A stretch of DNA of 21,510 nt, from assembly GCA_036897625.1 (NCBI GenBank), contig JAYMTA010001150.1:1-21510 (forward strand). Reading direction: 5' to 3'. A program made the translations under genes and the position numbers. The notes under the pieces were generated by a model. The model worked only from the letters and a program-made list of their open reading frames with translations, searched no databases and was not told the origin of the DNA. The DNA is from Pelargonium cotyledonis (lineage: Eukaryota > Streptophyta > Magnoliopsida > Geraniales > Geraniaceae). Position 1 is the first letter of the stretch. Each line of letters begins with the position of its first letter. Shown here piece after piece: positions 1 through 17,580 of the stretch.

Positions 1-448
1 TTATATAATAAATATTAAAATAAATTTTATATGTATATAGCATACCATTGCAGAGAGATCGGCGATAAGAATCTAACATCCATCGTTCACATCAAATAGT
101 CCTAATTGGTTGAAGATGAAATGTAAGAATCTAACATCCATCAAATTGCCCTAATTTGTTGAAGATGAAATGTAATAGCCCTAATATAAAATGTTGCTCG
201 AGCCAAAGTCGCAGCATCGCCGTTGGGCATAGTAGCCCATAGTAGCAGCATCGTCGCCGGTCAGAGATGTGTAATGCATTACACGTCGTGAGGTACATGT
301 TGGTGCTCTTGAGGGACACGTTTTGCCACTTAAGAGAGAAAATTGTCTCTATTATGCAATGTGTAACATACTCGTTTGTATGTTAATCTACTTTCAATTT
401 CAAAAATGTGTTTCTAATGCTACATATATTCTTAGGCTCATAATTGAT
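1..448. other. AT-rich intergenic DNA, no gene seen
   Basis: I see no convincing coding region here. The short open frames overlap a tandem duplication (67-173) or run into the SINE that follows, and none resembles a known protein. The base composition matches the other gene-free stretches of the window. Confidence 0.6.
67..173. repeat. Two-copy tandem duplication
   Basis: Unit 1 (67-124) and unit 2 (125-173) both begin aagaatctaacatccatc and both end gttgaagatgaaatgt. Unit 2 is shorter by about nine bases in the middle. A decayed partial third copy (aatagccctaat) may follow at 174. This is local duplication with no coding meaning that I can see. Confidence 0.8.
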
Positions 449-623
449 ATTTTTTATTTATCAATGATGGGATATCATACTCTCGAAGTAACAATATTTC
501 TCACTCTCCTAAAGAATGATCATGTAAACCTCATCCCGCAAATCTTACTTCATACTTTCAACAAAGAGATTAAGAAAATTTAAAGTGTTTTAACTACTTG
601 TCTCATCATGTTTTGGCAGATTT
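449..623 (-). mobile_element. tRNA-derived SINE, older copy
   Basis: Read on the minus strand, this segment aligns over its whole length with 15683-15855. Shared blocks are a head ending in gttaaaacacttt, a middle gggatgaggttta, and a tail gtgagaaatattgttactt followed by an A-rich end. The head of the sister copy looks like a tRNA of the Leu/Ser type (box A). Box B is largely lost here. A 9-base direct repeat, ataattgat, flanks it at 440-448 and 624-632, consistent with a target-site duplication. The short, eroded duplication and the many differences from the sister copy suggest an older insertion. I cannot name the SINE family. Confidence 0.72.
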
Positions 624-632
624 ATAATTGAT

Positions 633-1235
633 GTCCATTTATTTTATAACATGGTCAAGCTCAACTCATTGGTCAAGCCTAAGGACTATTGTATCCACCT
701 TCAATGAATTTGGTCAATGTTTATCTCACAAACAAACCAACCAATCACATTTATGAGCCACATCACCTCTACGAATCAAAATTAAACTTAGTCGTTATAA
801 ATATCCTTAAGGTGCAAGATTAAATTCATTATTCACTTTTTCATTACATTAGTGTTAAACATTATTCACATGTGAGATATTTACTCTCACGTCAGAAGTG
901 AATTTCAAATTCGTGTTTTATCCTGCAACGGCTCAATCATAAAATTTGGATCCTTGTGTATATCATTGTATTGATTCATATTTAAAAGAGAAATCATAGA
1001 TAATATTTTCGTTTGAAACCCTACGCACCTTACCAAAATTATCCAAATGTAACAAAATGAGAATATTAGATGTTCAAATACTTCTTAACGACTACAACAA
1101 CAGATTTCTGTCAAGCACGAGACGGAAATAGCGCATGTTTTCATTTCCAATTAGCTTAAATTCATTACATTATCAAATTGTCTTCGTTTTGATAAATTTA
1201 AATTCCATTTGTACTCTCCTACCTAATCTAATACT
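633..1235. other. Downstream flank and probable 3' UTR of the ABCC gene
   Basis: No gene is visible. The part next to 1236 should hold the 3' UTR of the minus-strand transporter. I found no clear AATAAA signal on the minus strand close to the stop codon. I searched for exons that would extend the transporter with the long C-terminal tail of Arabidopsis ABCC1/ABCC2 and saw none. Confidence 0.45.
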
Positions 1236-9219
<7,984 letters not shown>

Positions 9220-9849
9220 TGGTTAATCACTTTGCTAACACTGTTTTTTCACTCAAATTGCATAGCTTGCCACAATCCAATAACTGTCACTTATGTAGCA
9301 GTTCTGGTTTTGGTTCATTTTGCAGAGAATTATGGGAGAGAGAACAGAACATAATGATTAACAACAATGTACTGCAATTTGTAAATAAAGAATGTCATTA
9401 GTTTTTTCTTGAACTTTTATTATAGTACAATTTAATTAATTAAGAATTGAGGTACGGTGTGTGGAATATTATTATAACATGTTGAGTTTAATTTATATAT
9501 TGTAGAGTGTTGTGTGTTGTGTACACACACAATGTCTCTTTACTGCTAATCTCTTGTGAATTTTAACAAGATTCTTCAGTGCAATCTCGTAGATGCTCTT
9601 GTTCTTATTCGCAATAATTATTTTACCATTCTGCTTTCACTCCGTACGTTTCCATCATAAAATATGTTTTCGGTAGATTTTATTTTATTTTTCAAGATAA
9701 CGTCAGTTATCATCGCCTTCTTTAAATTTTATGGATCTGACTCTGTCACTGTTTTAACGCAGACAATACTATCATCACCAATGTACTCTGTGGACCCCAC
9801 ACGCATAGTCTCCTTCAAACTCTTTTGGTACAAAGGATTTTTTTTATTA
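9220..9849 (-). promoter_or_regulatory. 5' UTR and promoter region of the ABCC gene
   Basis: This stretch lies directly upstream of the transporter ATG and contains no gene. On the minus strand a TATA-like ATATATAAA occurs at 9492-9500, which would put transcription start near 9460 and give a leader of about 240 nt. That placement is an inference. A 5' UTR intron cannot be excluded. A GT/AC-rich segment with dyad symmetry (gtgttgtgtacacacacaat) lies near 9511-9531. Confidence 0.4.
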
Positions 9850-11025
9850 CTCAAATTTTCTCCGAATACCTAATTTAGTATTTAAATTTTTATTATGCCC
9901 ATTTGAGTGCTCACACTTTTATTTTATACTTAATGTAGTATCTACCGTTTAATTTTGTCAATTTTAACATTAGTTGCTGACGTGGCATGATGACATGTAC
10001 AAAATTGTCGATGTGGCATCCACGTGGATATTATTGAAATTTTAATTGAAAAACAAAAACAAAAAACAAAATTAAAAAAAAACAAAGATATGCTTCCGGT
10101 CGACGTCGTCTTCACTCAGATCTGCTTCTGGTCTCGTCTGCTCCGTGGTCGACCACCATCTGCTCTCCGGTCGACGCAACGACTGATTTGCTTCCGGCGA
10201 CCTCCAGGTGAGCCAAGCTCGGCGTCGACGTCGAGTGGCGTACTAGCTTCCGGCGACTTCTAGGCGGCCTCGAAGCAGATGTAGAAGACGGAGCAACCAC
10301 CGGCGAGTTCTCGGCTTCGTCGCCACCATCGCCGTCGCCGTTCTCGAGCCCAGAAGCAGCATCCCGATGTAGCTTGGGTTCTTTTTGGTGTTAAATATTC
10401 TTCGATTAAATTTGTTCATTGTTTAGGAAAATGAACTCAGATCTGTAACAAATTTGATCATGATTCGTTCATTGTTTGTGAAAATGAAGTTTGGTTAAAT
10501 TTGTTCATTGTTTGGGAAAATGAACTCAGATCTGTAACAAATTTGATCATGATTTGTTTATTGTTTGGGAAAATGAACTCAGATCTGTAACAAATTTGAT
10601 CATGATTTGTTTATTGTTTGTGAAAATGGAGTCAGATTTGTTCATTGTTCAATGTCAGATTTGTTCATGGTTTGTTCATTATGAGAAAATGTTCTTCAAT
10701 GGTGAAGAAGAAGCTTTTTTTGTTTTGATTTCTATTTTTGTTTATTTTTTAAATTCCTACTAAGGAAAAAAATTACACCTCAACAATCGAGTGTACACTT
10801 CATCGCTCACGTCATCATCCACGTAAGCGCTTTTGTCCAGCGATGCAGAGAAAAATGTTCACTCAGCTCCACTTAACGGTTAAATTGATGAAAGGTAACG
10901 ACAGACATCACATTGAGTATGAAATAATAGTACATGTATTATATTGGGTATGAAATAGAAATGTAGATACTCAATTAAGCACAATAAAAATTTGTGTAGT
11001 AAATTGAGTATTCAGACGGAGTGAA
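9850..11025. mobile_element. Non-autonomous TIR-type DNA element with GC-rich core (boundaries approximate)
   Basis: The left end (from about 9864) and the reverse complement of the right end (to about 11013) share a degenerate inverted repeat of roughly 90-100 bp. Both begin gaatac, then a near-identical aaatttttatt, then ttgagt and ATAC..AAT blocks. The interior holds a GC-rich segment (about 10095-10375) unlike its AT-rich surroundings, then a minisatellite (10412-10660). There is no transposase. Long degenerate inverted ends would suit a Mutator-like or foldback element, but I could not fix a target-site duplication, so the superfamily is open. The GC-rich core could be a captured host segment. 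Its open frames on either strand resemble nothing I recognise. Confidence 0.6.
10412..10660. repeat. Minisatellite, unit about 53-55 bp
   Basis: Three near-identical long units start at 10412, 10500 and 10555. Each reads tg-ttcattgttt, then ggaaaatgaactcagatctg, then taacaaatttgatcatgatt. Shorter partial units (cgttcattgtttgtgaaaat at 10466 and tgtttattgtttgtgaaaat at 10608) lie between and after them. The array sits next to the GC-rich core of the surrounding inverted-repeat element and probably grew after that element arose. Confidence 0.85.
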
Positions 11026-11440
11026 GGTACTAAAAAATAACCTTTATCCCAACTCTTTTAGATTCATCTCTTGAAGTTGATGATATCATATAAGTATTCT
11101 TGGGTTCCTTGCTTGTCTCCATTTTCAATTTCGCGTTGTTTACTCATCATCATATCGCGATAATTTATTAAAAATAAAAGTGACATTTATTTTAAAACAA
11201 AAATTGAATTTTAAGATGGCATATAATTTGCAACAGAGATAATATTTATTTACGCAGGGGCATTGTGGTTTTTAGTTTGAGCATACTTTTTAACAATACG
11301 TGGTGAGGTTTGAATTAAAAAAGAAGAGTTACCCTTTTCTGAGTACATTTTAAAGATAGGCCAAACTAAGAAATTGAATAATAGTGAAGAAGAAAACAGA
11401 GTAAAAAGGGTTTGATTAAACTTGACATTAACAACAACTA
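11026..11440. other. AT-rich spacer, no gene seen
   Basis: No coding region is supported. An AATAAA signal on the minus strand occurs at 11245-11250, about 420 nt downstream of the X8 gene stop, and could serve that gene's 3' end. Other weak signals are possible in this composition. Confidence 0.4.
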
Positions 11441-11668
11441 ATGGACAGAACAAAAATCCATAAAACAAATGCCAAAACAATAGAGTTGCATAGCCTTAGA
11501 TTCTTGACCCAGCCGCAAAGACTTGAATCTCTTTGCATTTGCCAAAAATCTAAAAGCTCATATTCAGACAGATCTATGGTTCCAACTTTTCCTGGATTTT
11601 CATGTCCATGGCATCAAAATGTCTAGAAATATTACACAATGACTAACACAAGTTAACTTCACTGAGAA

Positions 11669-14163
11669 TCATTTTCTCAAGATCAACAGCAATGCAATGG
11701 CCACCATACTTTTCCACCAAAGGAAGCTTGGTTTGTACTCTGTCAATGGAGGAGCAGAGGAGCCAACAGATCTGAAGAAACAATAGGAGGCATATATATA
11801 GATCAAGGCGGGTTCTTAAATATAAACTCTAAATATTCAGCATCAACTAAGGCAGGACCAGGTTAGTAAAAAGAACCTACCCGGCTGAAGCATAGTTACA
11901 TTTTCCATAACCTGTACATAGTAGCAATCAGTAATGATAACAGAACGTGTTATATGTTCATGTGTTATGTGTACGATATATTATTCCTGCCCCCGAATAA
12001 ATGATGCGCAGGAAAAGGAAAATATTTCAATGACACAAAATTTACTCGCGTTTCCAGTAACACACTTGCACCAATGAATTCTAGAGCATATCCCGAAGTC
12101 TTTGGCTTGATAAAGATATCAAGCAATTATGGTTTTGGATCATCATAAGTTCATAATAGCAAGATTGCAAAGGTTAGATATCATGCAAGTGTCATTTTTT
12201 GGACCAAAAAAAAAAAGTAGTACCCAAGGTACTTTTGTATGATTAGGATCGAACTGAACCAGTGCCTTCCACAAGCACATGACGGGAGTAGTTGATGCTT
12301 TTGAGGGTACACAGCACAAAACACCAAGCATCGAATTAAATGTAATGGGACTAATTTGGAAATTGGAATCGTATATCTAGCAAAGTACTTTCCTAAACAT
12401 TGTTAGTTCTCGGTAAGAATCAAGTCCCAACCCATTTTTCAAACAAAATTGTAATTATCAGCAGAAATTAACAGCGATGTCCTTACTTGGATTCTTTTTT
12501 GCTAGGGTGGCGGTTCCTCCAAAGTTGCAAGCAATATCAGAATTACCATTCTGCTGGTAATAGCTATTGAAAGCATAGGAGGCGTGAGACAATATTGTGT
12601 CGGGTTGGAAACATGGGCCTCCCTTTTGGATGGCGCTGCAGTCCGCCATTCCCAGCCCACAAGCCCAGTCCAACGCATTCTGCAAGTCATTATGGGAGAC
12701 CCCCGGAAGAGCCACACAAAATGTCGTGCCACCAAGGAAAGTCGTGTTACCTTCTGGAGGAGACAATGTTGTCACCGGAAGTGCTGCATCTGCCTTCTCT
12801 TGGACTGCTGCCTGCATTGTTGAGACTTAAATAACAAAGGAGACCAAACAAGAGCAAATCAGTAAATGCAACGAGGTTTCATCACTTAATCACAGGAATA
12901 CAATTGACAATGAGAATGTTCCATTATTTTCATTACCAAATTACCAGGTAAAGAAAGGGAAAAAGAAACAATTATTATCCCATATGGTCTGTGAAATTGT
13001 CGAAGAAACACATAAAAGTTGCACCCCACTCCTAAGAAAACTTTGGCGAATATGGGACTCAATCCAAGAATCCAAGTCACCTCAAATGTTTATGTATCAT
13101 CTTATAATTAAACACTTTAACACAAACATTTAGCGAAGCCTAAGGTTCAACAATAGTCTTCAAAACAAATTTGGAGTCGCAATATGAAAGCATCAACTAA
13201 GATGCACTCCAAAAGCAAAGCTTATGCTTCGCATAAACTTTTCTTTTTCTTTCATAATTTATCACTCCCCATGTACATACCCTCTTTCACACAACACTTT
13301 ACACTTGGTACTTTTGCCATTACTTTCGAAGGAAGAGCAAAAGAATTTTCATTAAACATGCCATTGCTGAGAGAAAAAAAAAAACAAGCAAACAAACAAG
13401 CAAGAAACTGAAAAATATAATAGATATGTTTCTTAGAAACATAAATCAAGATCAAGCTACAAAAGGATAGAGGAAAATAGCTAAGTAAAAGACACATCAC
13501 AGAGATGGGTTTCTTTGCCCTTTGCCCTATGGTGGACAAGAGCATACACATTAAACAGTGATTTTTATGTGATTGGGCAAGTGAATCATGTGCCCCACCA
13601 ACAAATGAGACAATCTAGAGACAAGAGTGAAGACCAAAATGAATATATTTAAGGTAATCACCTGAATATATAAGAACATGTGAGCAAACCAAAAACAAAA
13701 ACAAAAAAATATCAGATGATCTTGTAAATAGTAAGAGCAGCTCATAGCCAGAAACATGAAGACAAATGGTAGCTCTAGTCAGTGGCATTGTCATTTGGGA
13801 GTGAGAGAGGTTCCATTGAAACCAGGAAAAGAAAAACAGCACCACCCTCTTATTTTTCAATTGTCTCATATGATTTCTAGCAAGTCTGATAATAAAAATG
13901 GAACCTTTGGTACTAAAAAAACCATGTTTCAAACAATATTTTGCTAAATACACACACAATGTGATGTCTCTGCAGAAAAAAAGAAACATTTATTATTAAC
14001 TTTATGGGTAAAAAAAAACCTAAGCAAGAACAAACCCTTTACAAGATGCAAGAAAATGAAGAGACAGAGCAAAAGGACAGATTTAGATGAAGAAACAGAG
14101 CATACCCAGGAAGGTTTCCATCAACAACAAGAAGTGCAAAACCCATATCTTCCTTGTGATCAT
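11669..14163 (-). CDS. Secreted X8 (CBM43) domain protein, PDCB / Ole e 10-like (4 exons, 176 aa)
   Basis: A predicted wall-facing carbohydrate-binding protein. X8 domains bind beta-1,3-glucan (callose); some family members act at plasmodesmata. Coding exons 5' to 3': 14163-14106, 12825-12487, 11911-11881, 11771-11669, giving 531 nt with TGA stop. Introns are 1280, 575 and 109 nt, all GT-AG, and the frame is continuous across every junction.

Residues 1-20 (MITRKIWVLHFLLL...) form a hydrophobic signal peptide. A short linker follows with a possible N-glycosylation site at Asn46. The X8 domain spans about 54-140 with the six expected cysteines at 56, 75, 82, 91, 119 and 137 and motifs DWACG, GPCF and SHASYAFNSYYQ. 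The 31-nt third exon supplies YGKCNYASA with the last cysteine. The tail, SSAPPLTEYKP then WWKSMVAIALLLILRK, resembles a GPI-anchor signal or short membrane anchor, but it is short and ends in charged residues, so anchoring is uncertain. Not a complete glucanase: no GH17 domain is present. Confidence 0.9.
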
Positions 14164-14330
14164 GGTAGGGATGGAGATAAAAAAATAATAAAAATAAAAA
14201 CTTGAAATCTTTGTTTGACTCAGAAAAGAGCAGTGATGACCCAAATGTTAACCATCTTCTTCTCTCTCTAGGTTAATATGTTTAGAGTGAGAGAATGAGA
14301 TAATGGGGTGTGTTTGTGCTTTATACATAA
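14164..14330 (-). promoter_or_regulatory. TATA box and 5' UTR of the X8 gene
   Basis: On the minus strand a TATAAA lies at 14320-14325 (context ATGTATAAAGC). Transcription would begin near 14290, giving a leader of about 125-130 nt. The leader is rich in CT/AGAG repeats (tctctctct at 14261-14270 on the plus strand), which is common in plant 5' UTRs. The assignment rests on position and motif only. Confidence 0.5.
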
Positions 14331-14799
14331 ATGCAGGAGTTTTTGGAGGAATCAGCAGTTTCTTGAAATGAAATTTATGTCTCTCTTTCTTTTGTTTTCT
14401 TTTACTAACTAAAATAAATATACTAATAAAAAAACAAAAGTATATATGATGAATGCTTGAGAAGAGAGTAGTTGCTTTGGCAGAGGAATAGATAGAGAGT
14501 GTAGCACACTTTCAAAACATTTTGCTTCTTCTTTTTCTCTTTTCTGCAATGCAAAGCTGGTAAGCTACATGAACAGTCTTTTTTTTTAATATTTTTTTAA
14601 TATTTGATAGAACAATTGTTTTATTGTTTTGTTAATGTTCATGTTGACATATTTTTCTACATAGTTATGAATTAAGTTGTAAGAATTCAAGAAACTAAAT
14701 AACATGGAAATAATTGGGTCATTGCTCAAGCTTGTTGGGGCATGTGGACCAATAGAATTAGAAGTAAATGATTGTAGTTTGTTTTTTTAGCTGACATGT
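14331..14799. other. Upstream flank of the X8 gene, no gene seen
   Basis: This is AT-rich sequence with long T and A runs. It probably includes the distal promoter of the X8 gene. No coding region or recognisable element is visible before the LINE fragment starts. Confidence 0.45.
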
Positions 14800-15170
14800 C
14801 TTGGTCTCCTCTAGTTCAATTGCTAGACGGTTGCCTAGCCCCGTTTGGATTGCCCCTCCCCCTTGTTGGATTAAGACAGACACGGGTGGTAGTTTTATGG
14901 GTAACCTAGATTTGAGTGGCTTTGAGGCAGTGGCTAGAGACTGTAGAGGTACTTGGGTAGCGGATAGTTATAGGAGAGTAGGGTGGGCGAAAGCAGGACT
15001 AGTATACTCTTTTTCTTGCATGATTGTAGCTCTCACCCATGGAGGTCTTTAATTTAATTATGGAGTGTAGGGAAAAAGTGAGCCGGTTTGAGGAGTTCAT
15101 GCTTTTACAAGAAAGCAAACTATATAGCTAATTATTTAGCCAAATTTTGTCTTTATCTTATCTCAAATTG
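14800..15170 (+). pseudogene. LINE (L1-type) RNase H domain fragment
   Basis: One frame reads WIAPPPCWIKTDTGGSFMGN, then LSGFEAVARDCRGTWVADSY, then RRVGWAKAGL. This is the start of the plant LINE ORF2 RNase H domain, whose family pattern is PPxGWIKxNTDGSxxGNPGxxGxGAVxRDxxGxWxxGF. Further on, shifted frames give LSPMEVFNLIMECREK and KKANYIANYLAKF, matching later parts of the same domain (the NLIMExDS region and the REANxxADxLAK end). The reading frame changes at least twice and stops occur (for example at 15050), so it is non-functional. There is no upstream reverse transcriptase, so the copy is a fragment. A host RNase H-like gene remnant is the alternative. Confidence 0.68.
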
Positions 15171-15665
15171 TAATTTTTTAATTCACCCGCATGTGTGTGC
15201 TATCTCTTTATTTACTGTAAACTGTAATGGAATTCCTAATACTTATACGAATTGGCAGTCCTAAGGTCTTTTAGTCATATTGGGGTGATGGACCTTCAAC
15301 CATTTCTTCTCTTCTTTCAAATTAAGGGAATAAAAAAAACAAAACAAACAAATTAAAACCTTATGCTATTTTAATTCCCTAGTCAGATGAAACTTCTTGT
15401 TTAAATAACCAACAAATGTAGTCCTTTTTTAGCCTCTCAGTTTCTCTCATCTGTTTTTTGCCCTGCAGGTTTAGAATACTTATTGGATCTTAACTCTTCC
15501 TTGCTAGCTAGGAGGGGTGTGAAAACTTTGGTAGACCAAATTGCAATTTATATCGACCTAACTAAATGAAACATTTAATATGGTCAACCTTACTTAATTT
15601 CAAACCGACGTGATTTTTGTATGGTTAATTAATCCAAAAAATAAATATCAATTATAATTTATTTA
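15171..15665. other. AT-rich spacer, no gene seen
   Basis: No protein or RNA gene is visible. The first part may be the decayed 3' end of the preceding LINE fragment. Confidence 0.4.
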
Positions 15666-15682
15666 TTTTATATTACCATTTT

Positions 15683-15855
15683 TTTAAGCAACGATACATT
15701 ATATTCTAAGTAACAATATTTCTCACTCCCCAAAGAGAGCGTGACCATAAACCTCATCCCACAAATCTCATCTCATACCGTCGACAAGATGCTCTAACCT
15801 GAGACTTCAAATAAAATACAAAGTGTTTTAACCGCTTGACCCAACATGTTTTGGT
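15683..15855 (-). mobile_element. tRNA-derived SINE with 17-bp perfect target-site duplication
   Basis: On the minus strand the element starts ccaaaacatgttgggtcaag and continues cggttaaaacactttg. This resembles box A of a Leu/Ser-type tRNA (compare TGGCCGAGCGGTTAAGG). A box B-like caggttagagc follows (compare GGTTCGAATCC). The body then reads gggatgaggttta and gtgagaaatattgttactt and ends cgttgctt plus an A run. A perfect 17-bp direct repeat, ttttatattaccatttt, flanks it at 15666-15682 and 15856-15872. The second copy in this window (449-623) is nearly the same length (175 versus 173 bp). The intact duplication suggests a fairly recent insertion. Confidence 0.87.
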
Positions 15856-15914
15856 TTTTATATTACCATTTTAACTTCAAAATCTTCAAAAAAATGAAGA
15901 ACCCGAAGAAGGTG

Positions 15915-16170
15915 AACGATGTTCTTTTTTTGATAGCAAATGCACATTTCATTAATTAACCAAATCCAACAAAAAAGCATCCCGAGCAACCTGGGGGAGA
16001 GGGGTTCCCTGTCCCAGCAAGCCAGACCGACATAGAAATAGAGTGCTTCGCCAAAACGTGAGCGACTCCATTCGCATATCTACGTACAAATCGACATAAA
16101 CCAAAAGAAAAGACATACAGTAAAGAAATAGAATCACTAATTAGGATGCCATATTAGCTCAGGTACGCAC
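15915..16170 (-). pseudogene. LINE (L1-type) 3' end, RNase H tail and poly-A
   Basis: On the minus strand a frame reads VRRYANGVAHVLAKHSISMS, matching the end of the plant LINE RNase H domain (family pattern VxRxANxVAHxLAK). Upstream bases read SDSISLLYVFSFGLCRF in the same sense. Downstream is a short 3' UTR (taattaatgaaatgtgcatt) and an A run at about 15923-15929, the usual L1 3' end. The copy is strongly 5'-truncated, typical of LINE insertions. It faces the LINE fragment at 14800-15170, so the two are separate insertions. Confidence 0.72.
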
Positions 16171-17380
16171 TACTCGACGAGATCCCTGAAACTACCTCAT
16201 GGGCATCAAGCTCGAAAACCCACCAAATTTTACAAGCTTAAATTGTTAATATTTACGAGATTGATTGCAATTTCGAGAAGCAGGCCCAAGACAGCCCACC
16301 AATTGCTGCCAATATTACAAGCCCATTCAGTCCCAAATCTGCAGCCCAATGCACTAGCAACTCAAGCCCAATTCACAGCCTATAAATATTCAGGTTGTGC
16401 ATCAGAGAATCACAAGCCATTGCATGAAAATTGATTTATCTATAAATACTCAAATCTCCTTTTACAAATATAATCTTCCAATTCAGTAAATGTCTCAAAA
16501 CCAATCAAACCAACATCTAAGAACAAGAACTGGCAAAATCCCATCTGGGTTTTTCGATTCGTCAGCGCCATTCGCTATTGCCTGCTACAGATCATCGAGT
16601 CATTATAAAATTTCAACAACCGAGACTCTATAATTAGTACCCATAATTTATAGTAATTAATTGGGTGGTCGGAACAAAATCTAAGAAGTTAGATGTGGCA
16701 ACCACTCACTAACTCAAATAGTTAGGGCAGGGTACAAATTTTTCTGTAACCAAGAAACAAAAAACTTGGATTCCACATTTGGATTCCAACAATAAATAGT
16801 ATTTTTTATTGTTTTATTTTTGGTTTGTTCTTGACAAAATCATTATGTGAATTAATTTAATTAAAATGATGTCATGATTTTCAACTAATACAAATATATT
16901 TTATAGTTAATGTTAAATTGTATAAGAAGTGTACCTTCTGTTTGTGACACATTTTGTCCTATTGTCTGCCTATCAAAACACCGGGAATATTGCTGGGTTG
17001 TTTACTATTAATTTCTCATTAATTTTTAATTAATCCCATTTCTCACCTTCCTTGAACAAGTGATCATAGTTAATTATCGATATTATTAATTATTAATTAT
17101 TTATATTGCATCTCTAGCTTTTTGTTTATTTTATTGCTCTAAATTTTGTTCTCTGTCAGTTCCCATGCATGTTACGTATATTTTATTTCACACTTATTCA
17201 CATCATGCAATTTTCTCGTATTTTTAGTATTATATAGGTCAATGCTTTTAACAAGCCTAATTATGCTACGTAAATATCTGCATTTGCTTCGATTGTGTTT
17301 TATATATGTTGACGCATTTTGCAATAGGAACGAAACGAACGAATATAAAATTATTTATTATGAAAAACACAATCTAAGAG
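16171..17380. other. AT-rich intergenic DNA, possible LTR-like remnant
   Basis: No gene is visible. At about 16244-16589 the sequence begins TG, is rich in agcccaa-type repeats, has TATAAATA-like boxes near 16381 and 16440 and ends CA. This resembles a solo LTR of a plant retrotransposon. No matching target-site duplication was found, so I treat it as a weak suggestion only. From 16800 to 17110 the sequence is very AT-rich (repeated attaattattaattat) with no coding capacity. Confidence 0.3.
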
Positions 17381-17384
17381 TAGT

Positions 17385-17575
17385 TATGTAGTTGGCAACA
17401 CAGATTATGTGAGTTGGCGTTCGATTCCCGCTCAACACATCTTTGGAGAGATGAGTGAGTTTTAACTGTGATTAACATTGAATGATAATTAGTCTGAGTG
17501 TGAAAAAATGGTTTTAAAATGTCAACTGCGAATTCACAAATCCAATCAGAAACTTCGTAAACACACACACACAAT
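17385..17575 (+). mobile_element. Candidate SINE with tRNA-like head
   Basis: The segment starts gtagttggcaacacag and about 30 nt later has gcgttcgattcccgc. This is an almost ideal tRNA/SINE box B (GGTTCGATTCC type) at the right spacing from a weaker box A (tagttggcaac). A body of about 130 nt follows and ends at a CA microsatellite near 17560. It is not a functional tRNA: no anticodon arm or acceptor pairing is apparent. I found no clear target-site duplication, so limits and identity are tentative. Confidence 0.42.
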
Positions 17576-17580
17576 TATAA

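Noticed and set aside
323-583. 86-codon open frame on the plus strand
   Set aside because: It overlaps the SINE at 449-623 on the opposite strand and has no protein-like features.
10024-10300. Plus- and minus-strand frames in the GC-rich core
   Set aside because: Open frames are expected by chance at this composition. Neither shows a recognisable domain or start context.
12041-12120. Alternative third exon of the X8 gene reading NFGICS
   Set aside because: The acceptor context is poor and the reading does not match the conserved PSYGKC block as well as 11881-11911 does.
12143-12331. 62-residue minus-strand frame inside the X8 gene
   Set aside because: It lies in intron 2. A 31-nt exon at 11881-11911 gives the expected SYGKCNY ending and fits both splice sites and frame, whereas this frame has no X8 similarity.
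12584-12834. Overlapping plus-strand frames of 77-79 codons
   Set aside because: They are antisense shadows of the X8 exon.
17389-17430. Functional tRNA gene
   Set aside because: The box B is good, but no acceptor-stem pairing or anticodon arm could be formed, so a SINE head is more likely.
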